Source: CAVQWT01 sp963717705
GTDB taxonomy: Bacteria > Pseudomonadota > Gammaproteobacteria > Burkholderiales > Casimicrobiaceae
DNA: 64,000 nucleotides
Assembly: GCA_963717705.1 (NCBI GenBank)
Contig: CAVQWT010000002.1
Span: 124,001 to 188,000, forward strand
Reading direction: 5' to 3'
Both the position numbers and the translations under genes were made by a program. A model generated the notes under the pieces. The model worked only from the letters and a program-made list of their open reading frames with translations. It made no database searches and was not told where the DNA came from. Of the stretch, positions 18,301 to 25,799 are shown one piece after another. Each line of letters begins with the position of its first letter. Within the stretch, counting starts at the first letter, position 1.

Positions 18301-19441
18301 CAAGGGCATCGCCACGTACCGCCCCAACAGCGTCCTGGGCGCGGTGCTCGAGGTTGCGTCGTCCGCGGCGCCGGCCGCCGAGCCGCAGGACTTCGACACC
18401 GCCGACCCGGACCGCCGCATCCAGCTCGATCGCGCGCACCAGCCGGCGCTGGCCAGCCTGCGGTGGCCCGGCCGCCCGGAGCTGACCAACGGGAATCCGT
18501 GCTGGACGTACGTGGTGCGCCATCCGCTGGGCGACTTCGCGGTCTTCATCGGCCACATCGACGACGGCCAGTCGTATCCCTTCGAGGTGTGGATCAACGG
18601 CGCCGAGCAGCCGCGCGGCCTGGGCGCCATCGCCAAGACGCTGTCGATGGACATGCGGACCAACGATCGCGCCTGGCTGGACATGAAGCTTTCCGCCTTG
18701 CAGAAGGCGAGCGGCGACGACGGGTTCGAGATGGCGATGCCTCCCGACGGGCGCCGGGTTCGCGTCCCGAGCCTCGTCTCGGGCTTCGCGAAGCTGATCC
18801 GCTATCGCTGCAACGAGCTCGGCGCCTTCGCCGACGACGGCGCCGGCAGGACCCCGGTGGTCGACGCGCTGATGGGGCCGAAGGAGCCCAAGGCCGGCCC
18901 GGACGGCACGTTGAGCTGGACGGTGGACGTGATGAACCACGCCACCGGCGACGACTTCGTGCTGTTCCTGAAGGAGCTGGTGATGCCCGACGGACAGCGC
19001 CGCCCCTACTCGATGTGGCTGTCCGGCGAGTATCCGCGGGTGATGGACGGGCTGTGCAAGGCGCTGTCGCTCGACATGCGCGTCTACGATCCGGCGTGGA
19101 TCGGCATGAAGCTGCGCAAGCTGCTGAACTACGGCGAGCCGAACGGATCCTTCATGACCCGCACGCCGGGCTCGATCAAGGCGCAGACGTATCCGTCGAC
19201 CATCGCCTACCTCGCCCAGCTGATGATCCACCGCTACGCCATGCTCGGCATCCTGACCGAGCAGGGTTACCCGGTGGAGCACGCGGGCATCCTGGCGGTG
19301 CCGCCGGCCGAGCAGGCGCACACCACCGAGCTCAGGACGCTTCCCGGCAAGCGGTGCCCCGAGTGCGGCAACAAGGCGCTGATCCGCAGGGACGGCTGCG
19401 ATTTCTGCACCGCCTGCGGCTACACCGGCGCTTGCGGCTGA
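15341..19441 (+). CDS. nrdJ: Adenosylcobalamin-dependent (class II) ribonucleotide reductase with intein
   Basis: The precursor has 1366 residues, of which 380 are an intein (residues 299-678), leaving a host enzyme of about 986 residues. The host reduces ribonucleotides to deoxyribonucleotides using coenzyme B12. Signatures are LINCFVQPVGDSI, GRRxGxxM-like SRRGAQMGILRCDHPD, the split active-site block EACNP/CGEQPLPSYGCCDLGS, and SIAPTGTISLAFADNASNGI. Two TSCPD-type domains follow (about residues 1047-1165 and 1187-1305). The C-terminus is a zinc-ribbon-like CPECGNKAL...CDFCTACGY, which re-reduces the active site. The start is ATG at 15341 (MKLDDPKFLHSAARAAMP) after CACCCGAGAGATTCA. I looked for a cobalamin riboswitch upstream (15131-15340) and saw none. 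Confidence 0.93.
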   Translation: MKLDDPKFLHSAARAAMPPQSISEEVLLEKYAKGNEQSIDAVRRRVARALAAVEAPAQRERWEQAFLQAQQDGFILGGRINSAAGTDLKATLINCFVQPVGDSISGDENGIGIYVALNEAAETMRRGGGVGYDFSHIRPQGAHVKGTNSRASGPLSYMRVFDQSCSTVESAGSRRGAQMGILRCDHPDIEAFIHAKDDGRLTNFNLSVAVTDAFVAAVRDNAPWQLVHKAPPAPDLIAAGAHQREDDLWVYRTVRAGALWDQMMLSTYDHAEPGVVFIDAMNRDNNLSYCETIEACNPCVTADTWVTTTDGPRLVADLVGRPFTAVVDGKGYPVASEGFFRTGSKPVFRLATREGHALRLTADHRVRRVARRTAHVLEVEWVEASRLQAGDEVVLHDHRALGGWEGAGTEAEGYLLGLLIGDGTLKQDQAVLSVWAPELKLVGNGEPVKWDATGAAGIVAAAEAAAGTLDHRSDFQGFHRIAGRGEARLKSAPLGMLARSFGLAPGAKTITPQTERGSSAFIQGLLRGLFDADGSVQGSQAKGVSVRLSQSDPTLLEAAQRMLLRFGIASTLYRDRRPAQSRLMPDGRGGLKHYPTRASHELVVSGDNLRVFADRVGFSDTAKSTRLDAILDGYRRDLNRERFVATVESLVEDGCEDVYDVTVVDVHAFDANGLVVHNCGEQPLPSYGCCDLGSVDLTRFVDQPFTSGAHFDFRGFAATVAVGVRMLDNVLDVTAWPLPQQQKEAMDKRRIGLGFTGLGDALIELGLRYDSAEGRAMAARIAEEMRDAAYTASVEIAREKGAFPLLDTEQYLAAPRFASRLPDAIKAAIRTHGIRNSHTLSIAPTGTISLAFADNASNGIEPAFSWFYRRKKRMPDDTMKEYLVEDHAYRLFKHLHGIDDAVELIPFDVARQLPAGSVQVDADGKRSAMLPPAFVSALQMSAQDHMLMNTAVQPFVDTAISKTVNVPADYPFEDFKNLYFEAWQGGLKGIATYRPNSVLGAVLEVASSAAPAAEPQDFDTADPDRRIQLDRAHQPALASLRWPGRPELTNGNPCWTYVVRHPLGDFAVFIGHIDDGQSYPFEVWINGAEQPRGLGAIAKTLSMDMRTNDRAWLDMKLSALQKASGDDGFEMAMPPDGRRVRVPSLVSGFAKLIRYRCNELGAFADDGAGRTPVVDALMGPKEPKAGPDGTLSWTVDVMNHATGDDFVLFLKELVMPDGQRRPYSMWLSGEYPRVMDGLCKALSLDMRVYDPAWIGMKLRKLLNYGEPNGSFMTRTPGSIKAQTYPSTIAYLAQLMIHRYAMLGILTEQGYPVEHAGILAVPPAEQAHTTELRTLPGKRCPECGNKALIRRDGCDFCTACGYTGACG
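16235..17374 (+). other. Intein with LAGLIDADG homing endonuclease, in NrdJ
   Basis: An in-frame insert of 380 codons between Asn-Pro and the Cys of the ribonucleotide reductase block EACNP/CGEQPLP. Splicing motifs are complete. Block A starts at Cys1 (CVTADTWVTTTDG). Block B is HALRLTADHRVRRV with the conserved TxxH. Block F/G is VYDVTVVDVHAFD ending in VVHN, followed by extein Cys+1. Two LAGLIDADG helices are present, GYLLGLLIGDGTL (about 16577) and LLRGLFDADGSV (about 16912). Both keep their catalytic acidic residue, so the endonuclease may be active. Base composition matches the host, which argues against very recent arrival. This insertion position is a known intein site in ribonucleotide reductases. 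Confidence 0.93.
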
Positions 19442-19737
19442 GTCCGCCCCGGGGTGTGACCCGGGGTGCCTGGCGACCCGGGGCGCGACCCGGAGCTGCG
19501 ACCCGTTGCCGCAGGCAAGGGAACCGGGTGGGCGTACCGGGTGGTGCCGGGAGAGGTGCCGGGCGGCCCGCGGCGGGGAGCCTGGTCCCGCGACGGCAGC
19601 CGCAGGACCCTGCTTTGACCTTGCGCTCGGCGCGGTGATACCGTTCCAGCTGCCAGGGACGGTCGATTGAATTTCCGATTCACCCGGCAGGCTCGCGCCC
19701 ACAGGACGGGGCGCGTCGCACTGTCACCGGAGGCCCC
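19442..19737. other. Intergenic with short degenerate GC repeats
   Basis: This 296-bp gap holds several loose copies of GACCCGGGGTG-like and ACCGGGTGG-like strings between about 19450 and 19570. They can fold in many ways and may act as a terminator for nrdJ. No gene is seen. The ribosome binding site GGAGG at 19729-19733 belongs to the next gene. Confidence 0.35.
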
Positions 19738-20298
19738 ATGTCAACAAGACTCGATTACTCCAAGCTCTCGCTGATGGACGCCCTCGATCTCGCCGCGCTG
19801 ATCGAGATCGAAGCGTACAAGCGGTACACCCAGTTCGCCGAACGACTCGGCAGCCGCGACTACGGCGACGCTGGCTCGGTGTTCGAATCGATGGCCGTCA
19901 ACGAGAGCAAGCACGGCGAGCAGCTCGCCGAGCGCCGGGTCGCGCTGTTCGGCGACAAGCCGCCGACCGTCAGGCTCGACGACATCTTCGACGTCGAGGC
20001 TCCGGATTTCGGCGCGCCCACGATGAACATGTCGCCGCTGGAGGCGTACCGCGTGGCGCTGTCCTCCGAGCAGAAGGCGTTCGCGTTCTACGACCAGGCG
20101 CTGCGCTACGTGAGCCACCCGGAGGTCAAGGCGCTGTTCGAGGAGCTGCGCGACGAAGAGGCCGAGCACGTCCGCATGGTCGAGGAGATCATGGCGAAGC
20201 TGCCGCCGTCGGCTGCGAACGACCTCGAGGACGAGGACGCCTATCCGGAAGGCCCGGAAAGCTGGCGCGAGAAAGCCAGGCAGGCGGACAAGTCGTAG
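19738..20298 (+). CDS. Rubrerythrin/ferritin-like diiron protein
   Basis: A 186-residue four-helix protein of the ferritin-like superfamily. Helix motifs carry the carboxylate/histidine ligands of a diiron site: ALIEIEAYKRYTQFAE (Glu), VFESMAVNESKHGEQL (ExxxxH-type pair), RVALSSEQKAFAFYDQA, and LFEELRDEEAEHVRMVEEI (ExxH). There is no rubredoxin domain at either end, so this is the rubredoxin-less type. Likely roles are peroxide or oxygen scavenging or iron handling, which is family-based inference. The start has GGAGG six bases upstream. It follows nrdJ by 296 bp and precedes the GNAT-carbonic anhydrase gene by 84 bp on the same strand. Confidence 0.85.
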   Translation: MSTRLDYSKLSLMDALDLAALIEIEAYKRYTQFAERLGSRDYGDAGSVFESMAVNESKHGEQLAERRVALFGDKPPTVRLDDIFDVEAPDFGAPTMNMSPLEAYRVALSSEQKAFAFYDQALRYVSHPEVKALFEELRDEEAEHVRMVEEIMAKLPPSAANDLEDEDAYPEGPESWREKARQADKS

Positions 20299-20382
20299 CG
20301 CTGCTCCGACGGGCCGTCATCCGCCGGGGGTGCCCGGTTTCGGGTATGCGGCGCGGGATCGCTCCGGGCTGAAGGGACGACC

Positions 20383-21525
20383 ATGACCGTTAGCCTGCGC
20401 GTCCTCGACGCCGGCGATACCGAAGCGCTCGGCCATGTGCGCCAGTTCTTCCGCAACTACGCGGGCTGGCTTGGCGTCGATCTCTCCTTCCAGCATTTCG
20501 ACGAGGAAATGGCGTCGCTGCCGGGGGTGTACGCGCCGCCGGATGGCCGGTTGTTCTACGCCGAAAACAACGGCCGGCCGGCCGGCTGCGTGGGCGTGCG
20601 CCCCTTCTCCGAGGGCGTGTGCGAGATGAAGCGGCTCTATGTCGAGCCGGAGCAGCGCGGCTTCGGCATCGGCCGGGATCTGGCGCTGGCGGCCATCAAG
20701 TCGGCAAAGCAACTCGGCTACCGCAGGATCCTGCTCGACACCTTGCCTGCCATGCGCATCGCGGTGAAGCTCTACCGCGAACTGGGCTTTCACGACACCC
20801 CCGCCTACTACCCGACGCCCGTCGAAGGCACGATGTTTCTCGCGCTCGACCTCGACAACTGGTCAGCCGGCGACGTCGCCAACGAGAGCCTCGCCCATCT
20901 CTTCGACTTCAATCGCGCCTGGTCGAAGCGCATGCAGGAGATCGACCCGCAGTTCTTCGGCCGTCTTTCGCAACTGCAGTCCCCCGAGTACCTGTGGATC
21001 GGCTGTTCGGACTCGCGCGTGCCGGCCAACCAGATCGTCGGCCTGCTGCCCGGCGAGATCTTCGTCCATCGCAACGTCGCCAACGTGGTCGTGCACACCG
21101 ACCTCAACTGCCTGTCGGTCATCCAGTTCGCCGTCGATGCGCTCAAGGTCAGGCACATCATGGTTGTCGGTCACTACGGCTGCGGCGGCGTCCAGGCGGC
21201 GCTGCGCGGCGAGCGCATCGGCCTGGTCGACATCTGGCTGCGCCACGTGCAGGACGTGCGCGACAAGCATCTGGCCGACCTGCGGGCGCTGGCCGGGGAA
21301 GCGCAGCAGGATCGCCTGTGCGAACTCAACGTGCTGGAGCAGGCCGCCAACATCTGCCAGACGCATGTGGTGCAGGATGCCTGGCAGCGCGGCCAGCCGC
21401 TCACCGTGCATGGCTGGATCTACGGCCTGAAGGACGGCCTGGTGCATGACCTCGGCCTTACCGTGCGCCGATCCGAAGACCTGCTGCCACGCTACGGCGC
21501 CGCACTGGCCGCGCTCCGGCGCTGA
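20383..21525 (+). CDS. GNAT acetyltransferase fused to beta-carbonic anhydrase
   Basis: A single 380-residue frame with two unrelated enzymes. Residues 1-155 are a GNAT domain with the acetyl-CoA loop EQRGFGIGRDLALAA near residue 92 and the ending YRELGFHDTPAYYP. Residues 165-380 are a complete beta-carbonic anhydrase of the E. coli Can type. It has NRAWSKRMQEIDPQFF, CSDSRVPANQIVG (Cys208, Asp210, Arg212) and GHYGCGGVQAAL (His264, Cys267). These are the zinc ligands and catalytic dyad. The ATG follows AAGGGA by five bases, and no stop or restart lies between the halves. Carbonic anhydrase interconverts CO2 and bicarbonate. What the acetyltransferase modifies is unknown. Such a fusion is unusual in my experience. 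Confidence 0.92.
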   Translation: MTVSLRVLDAGDTEALGHVRQFFRNYAGWLGVDLSFQHFDEEMASLPGVYAPPDGRLFYAENNGRPAGCVGVRPFSEGVCEMKRLYVEPEQRGFGIGRDLALAAIKSAKQLGYRRILLDTLPAMRIAVKLYRELGFHDTPAYYPTPVEGTMFLALDLDNWSAGDVANESLAHLFDFNRAWSKRMQEIDPQFFGRLSQLQSPEYLWIGCSDSRVPANQIVGLLPGEIFVHRNVANVVVHTDLNCLSVIQFAVDALKVRHIMVVGHYGCGGVQAALRGERIGLVDIWLRHVQDVRDKHLADLRALAGEAQQDRLCELNVLEQAANICQTHVVQDAWQRGQPLTVHGWIYGLKDGLVHDLGLTVRRSEDLLPRYGAALAALRR

Positions 21526-21620
21526 GTTCCGTCCCGTCCCGGTCCGGTTCGGGCGGTGGTCATTCCCGCGGGCCCGCTTTGCTCATTCTCCCGAGGTAGG
21601 CGTCGAGGTCCGCACCGGGA

Positions 21621-22304
21621 TCAGCGCGACGTCTCGCCCCGCTTCGACCCGCGCTCGGCGGCGACGCGCGCCGCCAGCGCCTCCAGGTACGGATCGACGA
21701 CGCCGTGCGCGATCAGCGCGACGCGCGTGCGCTCGAGGTAGTCGAGCGACGAGCCGAAGGCGCCGCAGGCGCGCGCGATGGTGCGCGCTTCCTCGTCGAC
21801 GCTCATCCGGCCTGCGAACTGCGGATGGTCGCGCCTGACGACGAACGCCAGCGCGACCAGCTCGCGGTCGCCGGAGCGGATCTTCACCCACTCGGGCCGG
21901 TACGAGCCGACGACCATCTCGCGCCGCCAGAGGAGATGCAGCTCGTCCATCGCCAGCGGCCCCGGCAGCCTCAGCGCGACGCCGCGGCACGCGCCGCCGG
22001 GCATCAGGCCCAGCACCAGCCCCGGGCAGTCGGGCGTGCCGCGCGAGGCGAGCGACCACAGGCAGAAGCGGCGGTGAAAGCCGCGCACCAGCGCCGGGCG
22101 CATCTCGGCCACGGGGAACAGCGGATTCCACAAGAGCGACCCGTAGCCGAACACCCACCAGCCGGCGCCCTTGGGCTTCCGCGCCAGCGTCTCGGTCAGC
22201 GATGCCGACAGCTGCTCGTCGTCGAGCGCGTACGTGGCGCCCACCGCCTTGCTGTACGCCTCGCGCATGCGGCCGGATTCGAGATCGCGGCGGGAGAGCG
22301 TCAT
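21621..22304 (-). CDS. ChaC-like gamma-glutamylcyclotransferase
   Basis: A 227-residue protein with the gamma-glutamylcyclotransferase signature VFGYGSLLWNP near residue 52 and the block VRGFHRRFCLWSLASRGTPD. Further on come CRGVALRLPG and the catalytic Glu region (LWRREMVVGSYRPEWV). ChaC enzymes cleave glutathione to 5-oxoproline and Cys-Gly in the cytosol. The length is normal for bacterial ChaC. It starts at ATG 22304 and lies 73 bp downstream of the amidase gene on the same strand, so it may be the last gene of that operon. The C-terminus is a basic tail (AAERGSKRGETSR). Confidence 0.85.
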   Translation of the reverse strand: MTLSRRDLESGRMREAYSKAVGATYALDDEQLSASLTETLARKPKGAGWWVFGYGSLLWNPLFPVAEMRPALVRGFHRRFCLWSLASRGTPDCPGLVLGLMPGGACRGVALRLPGPLAMDELHLLWRREMVVGSYRPEWVKIRSGDRELVALAFVVRRDHPQFAGRMSVDEEARTIARACGAFGSSLDYLERTRVALIAHGVVDPYLEALAARVAAERGSKRGETSR

Positions 22305-22377
22305 CGGCGACTTCCGGATCCCGGACGCGCCCGCGGCCGTGCGCGCGCGGCCGATCCGGCGCGATCCGCGGCGCCGC

Positions 22378-23775
22378 TCACCGCGCGAGCCCCGCGAACG
22401 GCAGCCTCGCCTCGCACCACGCGGCCACCGCCAGCAGCCGGTCGTCGGCGTCGGCCGTGGCGACGAGCTGCATGCCCAGCGGCAGGCCGCCGCCGGCGAG
22501 GCCGATCGGCAGCGACAGCGCGGGAAAGCCGAGCAGCGACGCCATCGTGCAGCACGACGGGTCGCCGGTCGCGCCGAGGCCTTCGGGCGCGGGACCGGTC
22601 GCCGGCGGCGCGATCAGCGCGTCGTAGCGCGCGAGCCAGTCCTGCGCCGCGGCGATCATCACCCGCCGCGAGACCAGCGCGCGGCGGTAGGCGTCGGCGG
22701 CGATCGCGCGGCCCTCGTCCAGCGCCGCGTTGAGCGCAGGGGTGAGCCGCGCTCGCTCGCGGTCCTGCAGCGAAGCGAGGTGCGTCGCCGCCTCGTACAG
22801 CATGATCGTGCGCAGCGTGCGCGCGGTCTCGTGCAGCGCTTCGGGCAGCGAAACGGGCACGACCTCGGCGCCGGCGGCGCGCAGCTTCGTCGCCGCGGCG
22901 TCGAGCGTATCGTCGGCGTCGCAGCCGACCTGCGTCCACGGGAAGTCGGACAGGTACGCGAGTCGCGGTGGGCGAGCAGGCGGCGCGACCGCGCCGCCGA
23001 TACGCCCGGGGTCGGCGAGCACGGCCGCGAGTCGCGCCGCGTCGGTGACGTTGCGCGTGAACGTGCCGACGGTGTCGAGCGTCTCGCTGAACACGTGGAC
23101 GCCGTCGGCCGGAATGGCGCCCAGCGTCGGCTTGAACCCGACGACGCCGCAGAACGCCGCCGGCCGGATCACCGAGCCGTTGGTCTGCGTGCCGATCGCC
23201 GCGCAGACCTGCCGCGCCGCGACCGCCGCCGCCGAGCCCGACGACGAGCCGCCCGGCGTGTGCGCGGGGTTCCACGGGTTCCTGGTCTTGCCGGGGTCGA
23301 GGAACGCGAACGCGGTGGTGACCGTCTTGCCGAACACGTAGCCTCCGGCGCGCTCGAGCCGCTCGACGCACGCGGCGTCGGCGTCCGGACGGTGGCCTTC
23401 GAAGATCGGCGAGCCGAGCGCGGTGGGCTGGTCCGCCGTCGCGACGATGTCCTTGACGCCGATGCCCACACCGGAAAGGGGCCCCGCGATGGCAGCCGCG
23501 GGACGGTCCGGGTCCGGCGCCACGGTCGTGCCCGCCCCGCCTGCGTCCGCCGGGGAAACCGCGCGCGTCGGCAACGACGCGGCCGCGCGGGCGCCATCGA
23601 GCCGGTCGGCCGCGCGCCGCACCTGCGCGGGATCGAGATGCGCCCAGGCCTCGATCGCGCCGTCGGTGGCGTCGATGCGTGCGAGCTGCGCCTCGGCCAG
23701 CGCGCGGGCGGACAGCGTGCCCGCGGCGAACGCGGCGGCGGCCTCGGCCAGCGTCATGCGGTCGACCGCGCTCAT
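22378..23775 (-). CDS. Amidase signature family enzyme
   Basis: A 465-residue amidase. The Ser-cisSer-Lys triad is visible as Lys in GVGIGVKDIVATAD, cis-Ser in GGSSSGSAAAVAA, and the nucleophile in NGSVIRPAAFCGVVGFKPT. The family hydrolyses amide bonds of small carboxamides. The substrate cannot be told. The N-terminal 90 residues include a Pro/Ala/Asp-rich linker (SPADAGGAGTTVAPDPD) longer than usual. Its ATG overlaps the TGA of hemW (ATGA), so translation is probably coupled and it belongs to the rph-rdgB-hemW operon. Confidence 0.88.
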   Translation of the reverse strand: MSAVDRMTLAEAAAAFAAGTLSARALAEAQLARIDATDGAIEAWAHLDPAQVRRAADRLDGARAAASLPTRAVSPADAGGAGTTVAPDPDRPAAAIAGPLSGVGIGVKDIVATADQPTALGSPIFEGHRPDADAACVERLERAGGYVFGKTVTTAFAFLDPGKTRNPWNPAHTPGGSSSGSAAAVAARQVCAAIGTQTNGSVIRPAAFCGVVGFKPTLGAIPADGVHVFSETLDTVGTFTRNVTDAARLAAVLADPGRIGGAVAPPARPPRLAYLSDFPWTQVGCDADDTLDAAATKLRAAGAEVVPVSLPEALHETARTLRTIMLYEAATHLASLQDRERARLTPALNAALDEGRAIAADAYRRALVSRRVMIAAAQDWLARYDALIAPPATGPAPEGLGATGDPSCCTMASLLGFPALSLPIGLAGGGLPLGMQLVATADADDRLLAVAAWCEARLPFAGLAR

Positions 23776-25167
23776 CGCGGTGCTCCTTTCGTTACAGGCA
23801 GCGCCACCGGCCGCGCGAGCGGCACCGCGCGGTTGCCTGCGGTCCCGGCGGACGCCACAGGTGCCGACGACGGATCGCCGGCGGCGACGTCGCGCAGGAA
23901 CAGCCCGGTCAGGTCGTTGAGGAAGCGCCGTCCCTGCGCCGTGGGCCGGATCACCGTCGGGTCGGTCTCCAGCAATCCGCGTGCGGCAGCAGCCTCCAGC
24001 TCGCGCGCGACCAGCGCCAGCGGAAACCCGGTGCGCTCGGCGAACAGCGCCGCCGGCACGCCGCCAGTGAGCCGCAGCGCGTTCAGCATGAACTCGAAGC
24101 CCATGTCGTCGCGGGTGACCTCGCGCTCCTCCTGCAGCGGCGCGCCGCCGTGCGACGGATTCCAGGTACTGCCGCGGCTGCTTCCAGCGCAGCTGCCGCA
24201 CGACGCGGTCGGGAAACGACAGCTTGCCGTGCGCGCCGGCGCCGATGCCGAGGTAGTCGCCGAAGCGCCAGTAGTTGACGTTGTGCCGGCACTCGCGTCC
24301 GGGCCGCGCGAACGCCGAGGTCTCGTAGCGCCCGTAGCCGGCGGCGGCGAGCGCGCCGTGGACCGCGTCCTCGATGTCGGCCGCAGCGTCGTCGTCGGGC
24401 AGCGCCGGCGGGTGACGGTGGAACAGCGTGTTGGGCTCGAGCGTCAACTGGTAGAACGACAGGTGCGGCGGCGCGAACGCGAGCGCCGCCGCGACGTCGC
24501 CGCGCGCCTCGTCGACCGTCTGCCCCGGCAGCGCGTACATGAGGTCGAGGTTGACGTTGCCGAAGATCATCATCGCCGCCTCGGCCGCGCGCTTCGCCTC
24601 GTCGGCGTCGTGCACGCGGCCCAGCGCGGCGAGCTTGGCGGCATCGAAGCTCTGGACCCCGAGCGACAGCCGGTTGACGCCCGCGGCGAAGAAGCCGGCG
24701 AACTTCGCGCGCTCGAAGGTGCCGGGATTGGCCTCCAGCGTGATCTCGGCGTCCGGCAGGAGCGGCACGCGCGCGCGGATGCCGGCGAGCAGCCGGTCGA
24801 TCGAAGCGGCGGAAAACAGGCTCGGCGTGCCGCCGCCGAAGAACACCGTGCCGACCTTGCGGCCCCACACCGACGGCAGCGAGAACTCGAGGTCGGCGAG
24901 CAGCGCGTCGACGTACGCGTCCTCGGGCAAGTCGCCGCGCGCCTCGTGCGAGTTGAAGTCGCAGTACGGGCACTTGCGGATGCACCAGGGCAGGTGCACG
25001 TACAGCGACAGCGGCGGCAGCGCGGCGAAGCGCGGCGCCAGTGATGGCCCCGCGGCGCCGACGATCGATGCGGTGGCTGCCGCGGGGGCGCTCACCGCCG
25101 CTGCTGCCGCCGCCGGCGCGGCCGAAGCCGCCGCACCCGCGAGCCGGCGATCGTCCGGGTGTGTCAT
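23772..25167 (-). CDS. hemW: HemW-like radical SAM protein (heme chaperone), with apparent frameshift
   Basis: Read on the minus strand, the first part (25167 to about 24153) has the radical SAM cluster motif CIRKCPYCDFNSH, FFGGGTPSLF, ITLEANPGTFE, LSLGVQSFD and NVNYWRFGDYLGIGAGAHGK. The last part, MGFEFMLNALRLTGGVP onward (24104-23772), is the HemW C-terminal domain but lies in another frame. Restoring one base near 24152 joins QYLESV to HGGAPLQEEREVTRDDMGF, as expected. HemW inserts heme into respiratory proteins. An Ala-rich extension of about 45 residues precedes the domain. Start and stop each overlap neighbours by 4 bp (rdgB, amidase). The frameshift may be real or a sequencing error. 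Confidence 0.85.
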
Positions 25168-25799
25168 GGCGCCGAACCGCCGGACCCGCCACCCGCCTCG
25201 TCGGCGAGCCGCGCGATCAGCGCCCGCATCGCGTGGCCGCGGTGCGAGCGCTCGTTCTTCGTCGCCAACGGCAGCTCGGCGGCGGTCAGCCCCGACGCGG
25301 GGTCGAGGAAATGGGCGTCGTAGCCGAAGCCGCCGCTGCCGCGCGGCGCGTCGACGATCGTCCCGTGCCAGCGGCCTTCGGTGATGATCGGCTCGGGGTC
25401 GTCGGCGTGCCGCACCAGCACCAGCACGCAGGTGTAGTGCGCGCGCCGGTCGGCCACACCCGCCAGCGCGGCGACCAGCGCCGCGTTGTTGCGTGCGTCG
25501 GACTTCGGCTCGCCCGCGTAGCGCGCGCTCTGCACGCCCGGCGCGCCGCCCAGCGCCGCCGCGCAGACGCCGGAGTCGTCGGCCAGCGCCGGCAGCCGCG
25601 CGTGCGCGCTCGCGTGCCGCGCCTTGGCCAGCGCGTTCTCGACGAAGGTGACGTGCGGCTCGTCGGCCTCGGGGATGCCGAGCTCGCGCTGCGCGATCAC
25701 CTCGATGGACAGCGGCGCCAGCAGCCGGCGGAACTCGCGCAGCTTGCCCTCGTTGTTCGAGGCCAGCACCAGCCGCCGCAGGGGGCCCGGGGCGATCAC
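25164..25799 (-). CDS. rdgB: XTP/dITP pyrophosphatase (non-canonical purine NTPase)
   Basis: A 211-residue HAM1/RdgB protein. It has the signature VLASNNEGKLREF at the N-terminus, FVENALAKARHAS, LADDSGVCAAALGGAPGVQSARYAG, and the C-terminal GFGYDAHFLDPASG and SHRGHAMRAL. It removes inosine and xanthosine triphosphates from the nucleotide pool. The start is GTG at 25799, which overlaps the rph stop (GTGA), and the stop overlaps the hemW start (ATGA). The C-terminus has a Gly-rich tail (EAGGGSGGSAP). Confidence 0.93.
   Translation of the reverse strand: MIAPGPLRRLVLASNNEGKLREFRRLLAPLSIEVIAQRELGIPEADEPHVTFVENALAKARHASAHARLPALADDSGVCAAALGGAPGVQSARYAGEPKSDARNNAALVAALAGVADRRAHYTCVLVLVRHADDPEPIITEGRWHGTIVDAPRGSGGFGYDAHFLDPASGLTAAELPLATKNERSHRGHAMRALIARLADEAGGGSGGSAP

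Noticed and set aside
19450..19570. Degenerate GACCCGGGG strings as a true tandem repeat
   Set aside because: The copies vary in length and spacing and lack a clear unit. This is more likely GC-rich low-complexity sequence.
24083..25192. A third minus-strand frame across hemW beginning MAGPAVRRHDTPGR
   Set aside because: It contains no radical SAM motifs and is Arg-rich. The real hemW reading is the frame with CIRKCPYCDF.
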